A stretch of 39,405 bases of DNA from Alistipes sp. (GTDB taxonomy: Bacteria > Bacillota > Clostridia > Oscillospirales > Ruminococcaceae). The notes below the pieces were generated by a model. It made no database searches, had not been told where the DNA came from, and saw only the letters and a program-made list of their open reading frames with translations. Location of the stretch: assembly GCA_023667265.1 (NCBI GenBank), contig JAMPAJ010000007.1, positions 1-39,405 of the forward strand, in the 5' to 3' direction. Numbering within the stretch: position 1 is the stretch's first letter; the number at the start of each line of letters is the position of its first letter. Both the position numbers and the translations under genes were made by a program. This document shows, piece after piece, positions 7,761-16,500 of this stretch.

Positions 7761-8678
7761 ATGCTTAATGAAGAAATCATCAAGGCAGCCGCTATTCAGA
7801 CGTCAACGCTGACAAGCGGTCTGCTCAATCCCGAACAGGCAAGAAAGTTCATTCAGCAGACTTTCGAGGCAACCAATCTCGGCGGTCTTGTCAGACGTGA
7901 AATGCGTACTGCAAAGACAGGCGAAATTGATAAGATCGGTATCGCCTCTCGTATCGTCCGCAAGAAAACTGAGAACACAGACGACGGCTACAGAGCAATC
8001 GTCAACACGTCTCAGATCGAATACAGCACTACTGCTGTACGTCTGCCTTGGGAGATCACGGAAGAAACCCTCAGAGAAAATATCGAGGGACAGAACCTTG
8101 AATCTATCATCACAAATCTTATGACAACGCAGCTCGGTATTGATATGGAAGACCTGTATCTCAATGGTGATGAAGATACGGACAGCGGCGACACCGATTA
8201 CGACTTCCTGAAAATCAACGACGGCTGGATCAAGCAGATTTCCAACGGCGGTCATGTATACGACGCTTCAAGCGACAGCGGAATGACCCTCGACCTGTTC
8301 TATAAAACGCTGTCTCAGATTCCGAATAAGTACAACAACGGAAAGCTCCGTTGGCTTATGTCTCCGAGACGTGCGCAGGAATGGGAGCTGTATCTGCTTA
8401 ATCAGGTTATCGGCAAGGGCGGCGCAGTTCCCGAGAGTATTTACACCTCTCCTGCAAAAATCGCCGTTGTTGAGTGTCCGTCAATGAGCGATGATACAAT
8501 TCTGCTGACAGACCCGAAGAATCTTATCGTTGTCAATACATACGGCGTGCAGATTCGCAAGACAACAGAGGGCAAGGAAGCTATTATGCAGGATAAGCGT
8601 TTCTACGTCACTCACCTTGACTACGACCCGATCATTGAGGAGCTTGACGCAACAGCGATCATCACAGGTCTCAAGTAA
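7761..8678 (+). CDS. xkdG: Major capsid protein, HK97 fold, XkdG family
   Basis: A 305-residue protein with an excellent AAGGAGG site before ATG 7761. It begins LNEEIIKAAAIQTSTLTSGLLNPEQARKF, then contains the E-loop and spine segments typical of PBSX-type capsids (TTAVRLPWEITEETLRENIEG near residue 95) and the A-domain segment KLRWLMSPRRAQEWELYL near 205. Length fits an HK97-fold subunit without a long N-terminal delta domain, which agrees with the scaffold being supplied by the preceding protease gene. It builds the icosahedral shell. Confidence 0.9.
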   Translation: MLNEEIIKAAAIQTSTLTSGLLNPEQARKFIQQTFEATNLGGLVRREMRTAKTGEIDKIGIASRIVRKKTENTDDGYRAIVNTSQIEYSTTAVRLPWEITEETLRENIEGQNLESIITNLMTTQLGIDMEDLYLNGDEDTDSGDTDYDFLKINDGWIKQISNGGHVYDASSDSGMTLDLFYKTLSQIPNKYNNGKLRWLMSPRRAQEWELYLLNQVIGKGGAVPESIYTSPAKIAVVECPSMSDDTILLTDPKNLIVVNTYGVQIRKTTEGKEAIMQDKRFYVTHLDYDPIIEELDATAIITGLK

Positions 8679-8691
8679 GAGGTGACGGCGT

Positions 8692-9072
8692 ATGTATCGT
8701 GTAAAACTCATTAAGGCTTTATCATACTGCGGACTTGTAGCTGCTACAGCGGCAACCCCCTATGTGGATATTGAAGATGATGAAACGGCGGAAAAAGTTC
8801 TTGCAACAGGTTATTTTGCGACTGTTTGTGCCGGACCGAAAACGTTAGAGGTTACAGAGAAAGAAGCCGATTATCATTACGGCAGTAAGCCGCTTGATGA
8901 GATGAATATCTCAGAGCTTGAAACTTTTGCGGCATACAAAGGCGTAAGCCTCAAGGGAATCAAGAAGAAAGACGCTATTATCAGCAAACTCAGAGAAGAG
9001 CTTCCTGCTGATGAGCTTGAGGGCAATATCGAGTACGGCAGTCCTACAATTGTTGAATTGCAGAATGAATAA
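8692..9072 (+). CDS. YqbF-like head accessory protein with HeH/Rho-N-type domain
   Basis: A 126-residue protein. Residues 1-50 form a short beta-rich module (MYRVKLIKALSYCGLV..PYVDIEDDETAEKVLATGYF), and residues 65-100 (PLDEMNISELETFAAYKGVSLKGIKKKDAIISKLREE) are a typical HeH/LEM-like helix-extended-loop-helix that binds nucleic acid in other proteins. The gene occupies the place of yqbF in the B. subtilis skin element, between major capsid and YqbG-like connector. Its function in the virion is unproven; capsid decoration or DNA contact are possible. Confidence 0.7.
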   Translation: MYRVKLIKALSYCGLVAATAATPYVDIEDDETAEKVLATGYFATVCAGPKTLEVTEKEADYHYGSKPLDEMNISELETFAAYKGVSLKGIKKKDAIISKLREELPADELEGNIEYGSPTIVELQNE

Positions 9073-9093
9073 AGCGTAATACGGAGGTGCGTT

Positions 9094-9477
9094 ATGGCTA
9101 AAAGACCATGGGTTACGCCCGATGAGCTTCGGGAATACTCCGAGATAAAAGCTGTTCAGAACCGTACTGATGCAAGGCTGAAAATCGACATAGCGAGAGC
9201 CGAAAAGTACATTATCACCTATACGCATAATGATTTCAGCAGTTATGACGAAATCCCCTGCGAAGTCAAGACAGCGGTGATCCTGCTTGCAGAGGCATAT
9301 GGAAGCCGTGCCGTAGCTGTTTCCATAGACAAAAAGTCGGAAACCTTTGACGATTATTCGTATACAAACAGCGATTCGGAAATCAGCATTGATAATCTGG
9401 ATATAGCCGCACTGCTCGATGACTTTGTGATAGCAGAGACTAAAAACACAATGAACATGAGGTTAAGAAAGTTATGA
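9094..9477 (+). CDS. Head-tail adaptor, YqbG/DUF3199 family
   Basis: A 127-residue protein (GGAGGTG before ATG 9094). The sequence MAKRPWVTPDELREYSEI..RTDARLKIDIARAEKYIITYTHNDF and the following EVKTAVILLAEAYGSRAV match the all-helical gp6/gp15-like adaptor fold of the DUF3199 family. It should bind under the portal and extend the channel. It overlaps the next gene by four bases (ATGATAG). Order and size agree with PBSX/skin cassettes. Confidence 0.82.
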   Translation: MAKRPWVTPDELREYSEIKAVQNRTDARLKIDIARAEKYIITYTHNDFSSYDEIPCEVKTAVILLAEAYGSRAVAVSIDKKSETFDDYSYTNSDSEISIDNLDIAALLDDFVIAETKNTMNMRLRKL

Positions 9478-9836
9478 TAGAGGATTTTTTCGACCATAGG
9501 TGTGATATTTATCACGTTAAAGCTGAGGAGGATTCGCCCGGTTACGGGCTTCCTGCCTCGCACAAGTACGAGTATGATGACGAACCTGATATCAAAGCTC
9601 TAAGTTGTCATTTCGGAGTGAAAAGCTCCAATATCACAATCGTTCAGCAGCAGCCGTATAACAGCATGGATGCAAGAATCAAGCTCACACTGCCTGCCGA
9701 TACGGACGTAAGACTTAACGATAAAATCATTGACTGTGATACGAAGCTTGAGTATACGGCAGAACAGCCGCGAAACATTCGCAATCATCACAAGTACGTG
9801 TATATCAAGCGCACAGAAAGGCAGAAACCGTTGTAA
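9474..9836 (+). CDS. xkdH: Head closure protein, XkdH/DUF3599 family
   Basis: A 120-residue, mostly beta protein starting MIEDFFDHRCDIYHVKAEEDSPGYGLP. The pattern of a short N-terminal strand, a loop with PGYG and a C-terminal beta domain (MDARIKLTLPADTDVRLNDKII) fits the DUF3599 head-closure or stopper group found between YqbG and the gp10-like protein. It would seal the DNA-filled head and join it to the tail. The stop codon shares one base with the next ATG (TAATG), which suggests reinitiation. Confidence 0.75.
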   Translation: MIEDFFDHRCDIYHVKAEEDSPGYGLPASHKYEYDDEPDIKALSCHFGVKSSNITIVQQQPYNSMDARIKLTLPADTDVRLNDKIIDCDTKLEYTAEQPRNIRNHHKYVYIKRTERQKPL

Positions 9837-10351
9837 TGGCTACAGTTGAAATTGATATGTCGGCTTGCAGACCGTTTTTTGATAAACTGAGAGCAGCAGG
9901 AAACGGCGATCTGAAAAAGGAAATGTCCGAGTGGGTGGAAGCACTCGGCGTTGAACTTCTCAGAATCGTTGAAGATGAGATCATACGCAGAAATGTTGTT
10001 GATACAAGATTGCTGCTCCACAGCTTCACCAAAGGTGACAGTAACAACATTTGGGAGACATCAGACGGCGGACTGACATTGGAAATAGGAACGCACGCAC
10101 ATTACGCCTCATATGTCAATGACGGACATTGGACAAACCCGAAAGGCGTTGCAGTACGTTTTTTACCGGGTGTATGGGACGGCGGCAAATTTCGGTATGT
10201 TCCCGGAGCGAAAACAGGCATGATACTCAAACAGCATTGGGTAGAGGGGCGTCACTACTGGGACAGCGCATTGCGTATATTCGAGAAGATGTTTCCCAAT
10301 CTTGTAGAAGCAAAGTTTCAACAGTGGATAGACAGGTATTTTGAGGAGTAG
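9836..10351 (+). CDS. xkdI: Tail completion protein, HK97 gp10/XkdI family
   Basis: A 171-residue protein. DEIIRRNVVDTRLLLHSFTKG, LTLEIGTHAHYASYVNDGHW and the C-terminal RHYWDSALRIFEKMFPNLVEAKFQQWIDRYFEE match the HK97 gp10-like family, in which the Y-A-x-Y-V-E/N-x-G motif is conserved. Such proteins join the head-closure ring and the tail. It starts one base after the previous stop codon begins, so it is coupled. Position equals xkdI in PBSX. Confidence 0.85.
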   Translation: MATVEIDMSACRPFFDKLRAAGNGDLKKEMSEWVEALGVELLRIVEDEIIRRNVVDTRLLLHSFTKGDSNNIWETSDGGLTLEIGTHAHYASYVNDGHWTNPKGVAVRFLPGVWDGGKFRYVPGAKTGMILKQHWVEGRHYWDSALRIFEKMFPNLVEAKFQQWIDRYFEE

Positions 10352-10363
10352 GAGGAATGTAGA

Positions 10364-10813
10364 ATGGAACAGGAATTGGCGAGTATTTTCAGTTTCGTAC
10401 TAAAGTCTGCGGACAGTCCGCAGCCGTATTACAGGAATATTCCGCAGGATTTCGCTGTACCGTCCGTTTACTTTCCTGTCCCCGAAATAAGTACAGGCGG
10501 CGATACTTTCAACACCTATGAAGCCGAGTATGACTGGTATATCAAATTCTTTCATTCAACGACACAGGAAGCTTATTCGCTCGCTCTTAAAGCTCTCACA
10601 GCTATCAAAGAAAACAGGAACCTCATTCCCCTGCTTGATGAAAACGGTGCAAAAATCGGCGGCATTCGCATTAAAGACCCCGATTTGAGAATCGTTGATG
10701 AATGTGCAGTACAACTTACTATCCGTTTCGTAAGCAGACGACCGTATATTCAGACGAGCGGACCGAAAGTTCAGGAATTTACTGCCGATACAAAAATAAA
10801 ATCCGATTCATAA
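10364..10813 (+). CDS. xkdJ: Tail terminator, XkdJ/YqbJ (DUF6838) family
   Basis: A 149-residue protein from ATG 10364 (GGAGGAATG upstream). The features QPYYRNIPQDFAVPSVYFPVPEI near the start, EYDWYIKFFHSTTQEAYSLALKALTAI in the middle and a C-terminal strand (CAVQLTIRFVSRRPY) fit the terminator family that caps the tail tube and sheath below the head. It directly precedes the small gene and sheath gene as in PBSX-type cassettes. Confidence 0.72.
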   Translation: MEQELASIFSFVLKSADSPQPYYRNIPQDFAVPSVYFPVPEISTGGDTFNTYEAEYDWYIKFFHSTTQEAYSLALKALTAIKENRNLIPLLDENGAKIGGIRIKDPDLRIVDECAVQLTIRFVSRRPYIQTSGPKVQEFTADTKIKSDS

Positions 10814-10828
10814 AAAGGAGTCAGAATT

Positions 10829-11062
10829 ATGAGTAAACTACGAAACGGCGATACCGCTGTAGAAGCTGCTGTAGCAGAACAGGCAGTATCTACGGCAGAG
10901 CCGAAATTTACTCTTGAAAAGCTGAGAGAACACTCTGTGAAGCTTTTCGGAGTAGACGAAAGCACCTTTATTGGTGCGACTACAGGACTTGCGGAGGCAG
11001 AGTACTCCGTAAGCGAAATCAAGAACACCATTGAAAAATGGAAAACAAAGGAGGCTACATAA
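10829..11062 (+). CDS. Small conserved protein before the tail sheath
   Basis: A 77-residue protein (AAGGAG before ATG 10829). The first 25 residues are Ala rich and the rest (KFTLEKLREHSVKLFGVDESTFIGATTGLAEAEYSVSEIKNTIEKW) is a small helical domain seen in many Clostridia contractile-tail cassettes at this place. Function unknown; a sheath assembly helper is possible but not shown. The sheath ribosome site AAAGGAGG lies inside its last codons, so sheath translation is likely to be linked to it. Confidence 0.7.
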   Translation: MSKLRNGDTAVEAAVAEQAVSTAEPKFTLEKLREHSVKLFGVDESTFIGATTGLAEAEYSVSEIKNTIEKWKTKEAT

Positions 11063-11064
11063 TT

Positions 11065-12417
11065 ATGGCTGGCGGAACATTCGATAAGAGCGTCGGTAAG
11101 GTAAGACCCGGCACTTACATTAACTTTGAAAGTACGAAGCAGACTACCGTAAGCGGAAGCAACAGAGGTACAGTCATCATTCCTCTTGCAAATACGAACT
11201 GGGGTCCGGCAGGAAAAATGCTGACTATCACAGCGTCAGCTCCCGATAGAGCGAAAGTTGAGCTTGGCTACAGCGTCAACGAAGACGACCCAAGCGGAAA
11301 TATGCTTCTGATTCGTGAAGCTCTCAAAGGCGCAAACACAATCCTTGTATATATCTGTACAGAGGGAAAAGCAGCGGCGACTAAAACAGGCGGAGGACTT
11401 GTCGCTACAGCTAAGTACAAGGGTACAAGAGGAAACGATCTCTCGTTCTCCGTTGCAGCTAATCCTGCAAGCGGATTTGATGTTTCCGTGTTCCTCGGCG
11501 GCAATATCGTTGAAAGCTTCAACAACGTCACAACTGCTACAGACCTTGTTGAAAGCCAATACATTACATTCTCGGCAGACGGCAGCAGCAAAATCTCAGC
11601 CGTTGCAGGAGTTACCCTTGAGGGCGGAGAAAATGCAGCTTCAAGCAACGCAGGAGTAGCGGAATTTCTTGGTGCTTGTGAGAATGCAGCTTGGAACACA
11701 ATGGCGTTTCCTTTTGCTGATTCGTCTTTACAGGCAACAGCTCTTTCAAAAGCAAAGCACCTGCGTGAGAACGTAGGAAAGTGCGTACAGGTCGTATGCC
11801 CTAACTTCTCGGCAGACTACGAGGGCGTTATCAACGTCACCAACAGCTATGCTATTGAGGGCAGAGAACTTACTGTCGCTCAGGCAACAGCCTATGTAGC
11901 AGGAATTACAGCAGGAGCAGCAAGTACCGAAAGCAACACCGCAAAAGCAGTTTCAGGAGCGATAAGCGTAGTTGGAGCGAAAACTCATGAAGAAGCTGTT
12001 GAAGCTATCAACAAGGGCGAATTTTTCTTCTCTGTTTCGGAGGCAGGAAGCGTTGTTGTCGAGTACGACATCAACAGTCTTGTAACTATCACAGACAAAA
12101 AGGACGCTTCATACAAGAAAAACAAGGTTATTCGTGTGTTTGACAGTTTTGCAGACAGCATCAAGGCGAATTTTCCTCCTAACCGTTTCAGCAATGATGA
12201 GGACGGTTGGGAAATTATGGAGGGTATCGGTCGCACCATTCTGAAACAGCTCGGACCTCGTTCTGACGGCGGCTCGGGAGCTATTAAGAATATTGACTAT
12301 ACAGCAGACTTCCTCGTTGACAGGGAAAACTCCGTAGGAGATCAGACATTTTTCAACGTAGGAATCGAGCCTGTGGACAGTGCCGAAAAGCTCTATTTCA
12401 CAGTATCAACAAGATAA
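11065..12417 (+). CDS. xkdK: Tail sheath protein, XkdK family
   Basis: A 450-residue contractile sheath subunit. ATG 11065 is chosen because AAAGGAGG lies at 11048-11054; an in-frame ATG at 11038 is inside the previous gene. The start AGGTFDKSVGKVRPGTYINFES is typical of Firmicutes sheaths. The middle domain (KYKGTRGNDLSFSVAANPAS) is the insertion domain, and the C-terminal domain contains NNR-like NRFSNDEDGWEIMEGIGRTILKQL and ends with a beta-strand pair (EPVDSAEKLYFTVSTR) used for the sheath handshake. Presence of this gene assigns the phage to contractile-tailed (myovirus-type) viruses. Confidence 0.95.
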   Translation: MAGGTFDKSVGKVRPGTYINFESTKQTTVSGSNRGTVIIPLANTNWGPAGKMLTITASAPDRAKVELGYSVNEDDPSGNMLLIREALKGANTILVYICTEGKAAATKTGGGLVATAKYKGTRGNDLSFSVAANPASGFDVSVFLGGNIVESFNNVTTATDLVESQYITFSADGSSKISAVAGVTLEGGENAASSNAGVAEFLGACENAAWNTMAFPFADSSLQATALSKAKHLRENVGKCVQVVCPNFSADYEGVINVTNSYAIEGRELTVAQATAYVAGITAGAASTESNTAKAVSGAISVVGAKTHEEAVEAINKGEFFFSVSEAGSVVVEYDINSLVTITDKKDASYKKNKVIRVFDSFADSIKANFPPNRFSNDEDGWEIMEGIGRTILKQLGPRSDGGSGAIKNIDYTADFLVDRENSVGDQTFFNVGIEPVDSAEKLYFTVSTR

Positions 12418-12431
12418 GGAGGAGTTAAGTA

Positions 12432-12872
12432 ATGAGCGAAGTTATGACACATAACAGAAATCCCCTCTCCATGCGTGAGGGAAAGGCGTTTATCGACGGC
12501 GTAGAAGTGCTTGACGGCATCAAACTTGAGATCAAGTTTACGCCTGACGTGTGGACAGGAAAACAGCTTGGCGACCGGGCAAACAGCTCTCGTTGGCTGG
12601 GATATTCCATTACAGGAACTATCACTCGCAGACGTTCGACAAATTTCCTTGAAGATAAGATCAGAGAGTACAAGCAGACAGGCATTACGCCTGAGCTTAC
12701 AATTCAGGGCATTATCGACGACAAGAACAGTGATTACTACAATCTCAACGGTACTCATACTGTTACTGTTGTCGGCTGTGTTATGACTGGAGACCTGAAT
12801 CTTGTCAATCTCGACAGCAACGGAGAAGTGGTGGACGATACTATCACATTCAATGCTAAGGATATCGTATAA
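12432..12872 (+). CDS. xkdM: Tail tube protein, XkdM family
   Basis: A 146-residue protein, GGAGGAG upstream. It begins MTHNRNPLSMREGKAFIDGVEVLDGIKLEIKFTPDVWTGKQLG and contains GYSITGTITRRRST, the two conserved segments of the XkdM/DUF2001 tube family. It stacks as hexameric rings to form the inner tube. A clear intrinsic terminator follows the gene, so tube and sheath can be expressed above the level of downstream tail genes. Confidence 0.92.
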   Translation: MSEVMTHNRNPLSMREGKAFIDGVEVLDGIKLEIKFTPDVWTGKQLGDRANSSRWLGYSITGTITRRRSTNFLEDKIREYKQTGITPELTIQGIIDDKNSDYYNLNGTHTVTVVGCVMTGDLNLVNLDSNGEVVDDTITFNAKDIV

Positions 12873-12896
12873 AGCGAATATATGAATTACAAGCAG

Positions 12897-12929
12897 GAGA
12901 CCGTCACGGTCAAACTGACGGTCTCTTTT
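12897..12929 (+). terminator. Intrinsic terminator or attenuator after the tube gene
   Basis: GAGACCGTCA (12897-12906) pairs perfectly with TGACGGTCTC (12916-12925) around a nine-base loop, followed by TTTT. It lies between the abundant tube protein and the low-abundance tail chaperone, so it probably lowers downstream transcription rather than ending the operon. Confidence 0.85.
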
Positions 12930-12954
12930 CACTTTTCACAGGAGGAATTTTATC

Positions 12955-13422
12955 ATGAGTAAGAAAGACCTGAAATATTTTATGAGAAACACCGAGCCTG
13001 AGATCGTAACCGCACCCGGTCCTGATTCTTTCAGGGATGAAAACGGAAATGTTATCCAGTTTGAGATCAAGGTGCTTACACAGACTGAGATTCAGAAAAT
13101 CAATGACGGCTACCGCACTCGCAAGGTCGCAACCGACAAAAAGGGCAATCCCCTTATTGCCAACGGAGAAGTGGTGTGGAAAACCGAAAAGGATAATCAG
13201 AGAGCGACACGTCACATCATGGTTGAAGCTTTACAGTACCCTGACCTTAAGGACAAGGAGCTTATGGATTACTATAAGTGCGTTGATGTTACCGAAATGC
13301 CGCTTCATGTATTCCCGAAAGCCGATGAGTTTGAACACGTTCTCCGCATCGTTATGTCAGCTCTCGGTCTCGGTGATTTTGACGGTGATGACGAGGAGAC
13401 GCTTGAAGAAGCAAAAAACTAA
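12955..13422 (+). CDS. xkdN: Tail assembly chaperone, XkdN family (zero-frame product)
   Basis: A 155-residue protein that should hold the tape measure protein during tail assembly. It starts MSKKDLKYFMRNTEPEIVTAPGPDSFRD and carries the XkdN-like body (FEIKVLTQTEIQKINDGYRTRK, RHIMVEALQYPDLKDKELMDYYKCVD) and an acidic C-terminus. The last sense codons are GCA AAA AAC followed by TAA. This contains the canonical slippery heptamer A AAA AAC, so part of the ribosomes can shift to the -1 frame and make a longer protein (see next feature). Position between tube and tape measure is the standard place for frameshifted chaperones. Confidence 0.92.
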   Translation: MSKKDLKYFMRNTEPEIVTAPGPDSFRDENGNVIQFEIKVLTQTEIQKINDGYRTRKVATDKKGNPLIANGEVVWKTEKDNQRATRHIMVEALQYPDLKDKELMDYYKCVDVTEMPLHVFPKADEFEHVLRIVMSALGLGDFDGDDEETLEEAKN

Positions 13423-13598
13423 TCAAGTGCAAGGGGTCAAATGAACATTGGGCGCATATTCTCTGGCAGCGTCACAATCTTCGTATGGAGGACTTCTGCG
13501 ATATGCCGAGAAAGAGACAGCTGTTCTACATAGCGTCAGAGATATGCGAAATGGAATCCCCTTGCAGATATGATACACGGATAGGAGGTGGCAGTTAA
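12955..13598 (+). CDS. Frameshifted long tail chaperone (xkdN with -1 extension)
   Basis: After slippage on A AAA AAC at 13413-13419 the -1 frame continues from CTA (13419-13421) for 59 codons to TAA 13596-13598, giving about 214 residues. The extension reads LIKCKGSNEHWAHILWQRHN followed by LRMEDFCDMPRKRQLFYIASEICEME, the conserved part of second-frame tail chaperones (W-H/R..L..EDF..MPR..Q.FYIASE). No independent start with a good ribosome site precedes this frame. The tape measure ATG follows the extension stop directly. This is the G/GT-type arrangement known from many phage tails; the shift itself is inferred from sequence. Confidence 0.85.
13413..13419 (+). promoter_or_regulatory. Programmed -1 ribosomal frameshift site A AAA AAC
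   Basis: The heptamer fits X XXY YYZ in the zero frame (gcA AAA AAC) and sits directly before the TAA stop at 13420-13422. The -1 frame is open and encodes a conserved chaperone extension. I did not identify a clear downstream stimulatory hairpin; the adjacent stop codon may itself favour slipping. Confidence 0.88.
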
Positions 13599-16500
13599 AT
13601 GGCAGAGCTAAAGGCAAGATTCAGTCTTATTGACGAAATGAGCGACAAGCTGTCGGGCATTGCGGATAAAGGACAAGAGGTAATGAATAACTGGGAACAA
13701 GCCGGAAACTCAGCGAGTTCAGCTATGGATAACGTCACCTCTTCTGCCTCAAATGCTGTTTCTACGGTTGACGGCGTGGCAAAGTCCCTCGATGATTTAA
13801 GCAGTACCGCAAACAGCGCAGGAGCTAATGCAGATTCTCTTTCAGAAGCAATGAACAGCGTAGGCAATTCCATTGACAATGCGGCAGCCGAAACGGATAA
13901 CTGGACATCGGCTGTCGGCAGCTACAACAAAGAAGCTCTTGAAATGGTTTACGCCACAGAGGAGCTTGTGGAAATGGGGTATAAAACCGCCGACGCTTTA
14001 GGCAATCAGGAAGAGATGTACGCACTATGCGAACAGGCGGCATCACAGCTTAATTCTCAAATGGAGAGTGCTGTTGATTCTCACGAACAACTTGCAAATT
14101 CTATTGAAACGACAAATGAAGCTATGGAACGTCTTGCAGACAGTGGAAAACTTTCTGCTGAAAGTCAGGAACAATTGGAAAGTACAAGTCAGGCGGCTGC
14201 TCAGGCTATGCAGGAGCTTGAATCCGCTCAGGCAGAAGCTCAGGCGGCTATGGATAATTACGACGCTGTAATCATTTCAGGCACGACCGATCTCGGAGAA
14301 CTCGAAGCGGCAGCACAGAGAGCAAGTACAGCCGCAGAAAATTTAGCCTCTGCTCAGGATAAAGCCTCTAAAGCTACGGAGGAATACTCAAATGCTGCCG
14401 ATAACGCAGGGAAAAGTGCGGAGGAAAGCGGCACTAAGGGAGTGGATGCCATAACGGCTATATCCGAAACTCTTATAGCCGCAAAAATAGCTGAAAAAAC
14501 GCTGGAAATCGCAAGTGCGGCTTATGAGCTTGCAGACGCATACAGCGAGGCTCAGGAAATTGTTGTAAATGCAACAGGAGCAACAGGTGAAGCATTGGAC
14601 GGTCTTGAACAGAGCATGATGAATGCCTACACAGGACACTATCAGGACCTCAACACAACGGCAGGAGCTATCGGAGAGATCAATACCCGAATGGCTCTTA
14701 CAGGTGATGAACTAATTGACGTAACAGGGCTTTTCCTTGATTATTCAAGAATCACAGGCTCAGACGTTGTAGGTTCGGTACAGAACGTCACAAAGGTTAT
14801 GAATCAGTGGGGCGTTGATATGAACGACGTTGAAAGCGTTCTCGACCGTCTTGCTTATGCAGGGCAGATTTCGGGAGCTTCTGTAGACAGTTTAAGCCAA
14901 ACCCTTATCACTGGTGCAGCTTCGTTCCAAGAGGTAGGATTATCTCTTGACAGCACGATTCAGTTATTAGCTGATTTTGAACTTGCAGGAATCAACAGCT
15001 CGACAGCGATCACGGCTATGCGTACCGCTGTAAACAACTTTACTAATGACGGAAAGGATGCGGAAGCCGAATTACAGAATGTAATCAACAAGATAGCGAA
15101 CATGGAAGATTCAACGGAAGCTACCGCATTGGCGGTTGATACTTTCGGCACTCGTGCAGGTCAGCAGCTTGCCTCTGCGATCAGAAATGGTACTGTATCT
15201 ATTGATTCGTTCAATGCTTCTCTTGAGGCGGCTGACGGCACTCTCCGCAAGACAGCGGAAGCAGGAGAAACGCTCGGTGAGAAGTGGGAGAAATCCAACA
15301 ACAAGATAAAAGCAGCCTTTACATCTGCTCTACAGCCGACTATAGACAAATTTTCAAGCGGTTTCGCAAATGTTATGAGCGGCATCGGAGACTTTCTCAA
15401 CAAGCACCCTGCCGTAACGAAAGCCATTATAGCTATAGGCACAGGCTTAGGAGTTGCCGCCGTCGCTATTGCCGGAGTTACATTTGCCGTGACAGTAGCT
15501 ATCCCTGCAATAACAGCGTTCGGAGCGTCTATTCAAGCTGCACTCGGACCTATAGGTTGGATATCGCTTGGAGCAACAGCGTTGGTAGGAGGCATTTTCG
15601 CACTTACGAGCGCATTTTCAAGCTCGGAAGATCAAGTAGCAGACTACAACGGCACTATGGAAGAGTGCTCAAACGAGATCGAACGCACTCAGGCGGCATA
15701 TGATAAGGCTTGCGAGCTTTACGGCGAGAACAGTGCGGTTGCTCAGGAGCTTGCAGAAAACCTCGAAACTCTTAATGCTCAGTTTGAAAAGGGCGGCGGT
15801 GCAGGAGCTGTATACGTTGAGCAAGCAGAAAAGCTCTCTCAGGCTTTCGATGAGCTTTCGGCATCTCAGAAAAAAGCTATGGAAGAGATCGACAAAACGA
15901 AAACATCAGGTCTTAATGCTGTAGCTATGCTTTCTGCGTTGTCCGAACAGTCAACGTACACGAATGCAGATTTGGATTTAATGTCTGAATATGCCGACTA
16001 TCTCAACGATACGTTCAACTGCAATATCGTTGTTGATTATGACACAAGGGAACTGACAGGATTCAATCCCACTGTTCTGACAGATACGGTTCTCAAGGCA
16101 GCGGCAGACGAAAGATATCAGAAAGCTATGGATATCTTAGGCGGCGCAGGGCTGCAAGACAACTATACCGAAGCCAAAAAGCAGGTATCGGAACTCACCG
16201 AAAGAATGAACGAGCTCGTTCAGCTCACCGCTGAGGTGAACATGATAGACTATGACGGTCCTTACACCAATAAGGACATCACAGATGAAATGGACCGTAT
16301 AAGAGAAGCACTTGCTATCTATGAGCCTATGCTCGAAGATGCCACTGCACAGATCCAAGAATATGGAGCTATAGTAGATGAAACAGGTGCTTTTACTGAA
16401 AATTTCTTGAAAACCCTTGACGGATTAGCTCTTGGTACTGACGAAGCGGCAAGAGCAACCGAAAATAACACGTCTGCATTAACAGATGAAGAACAGGGTA

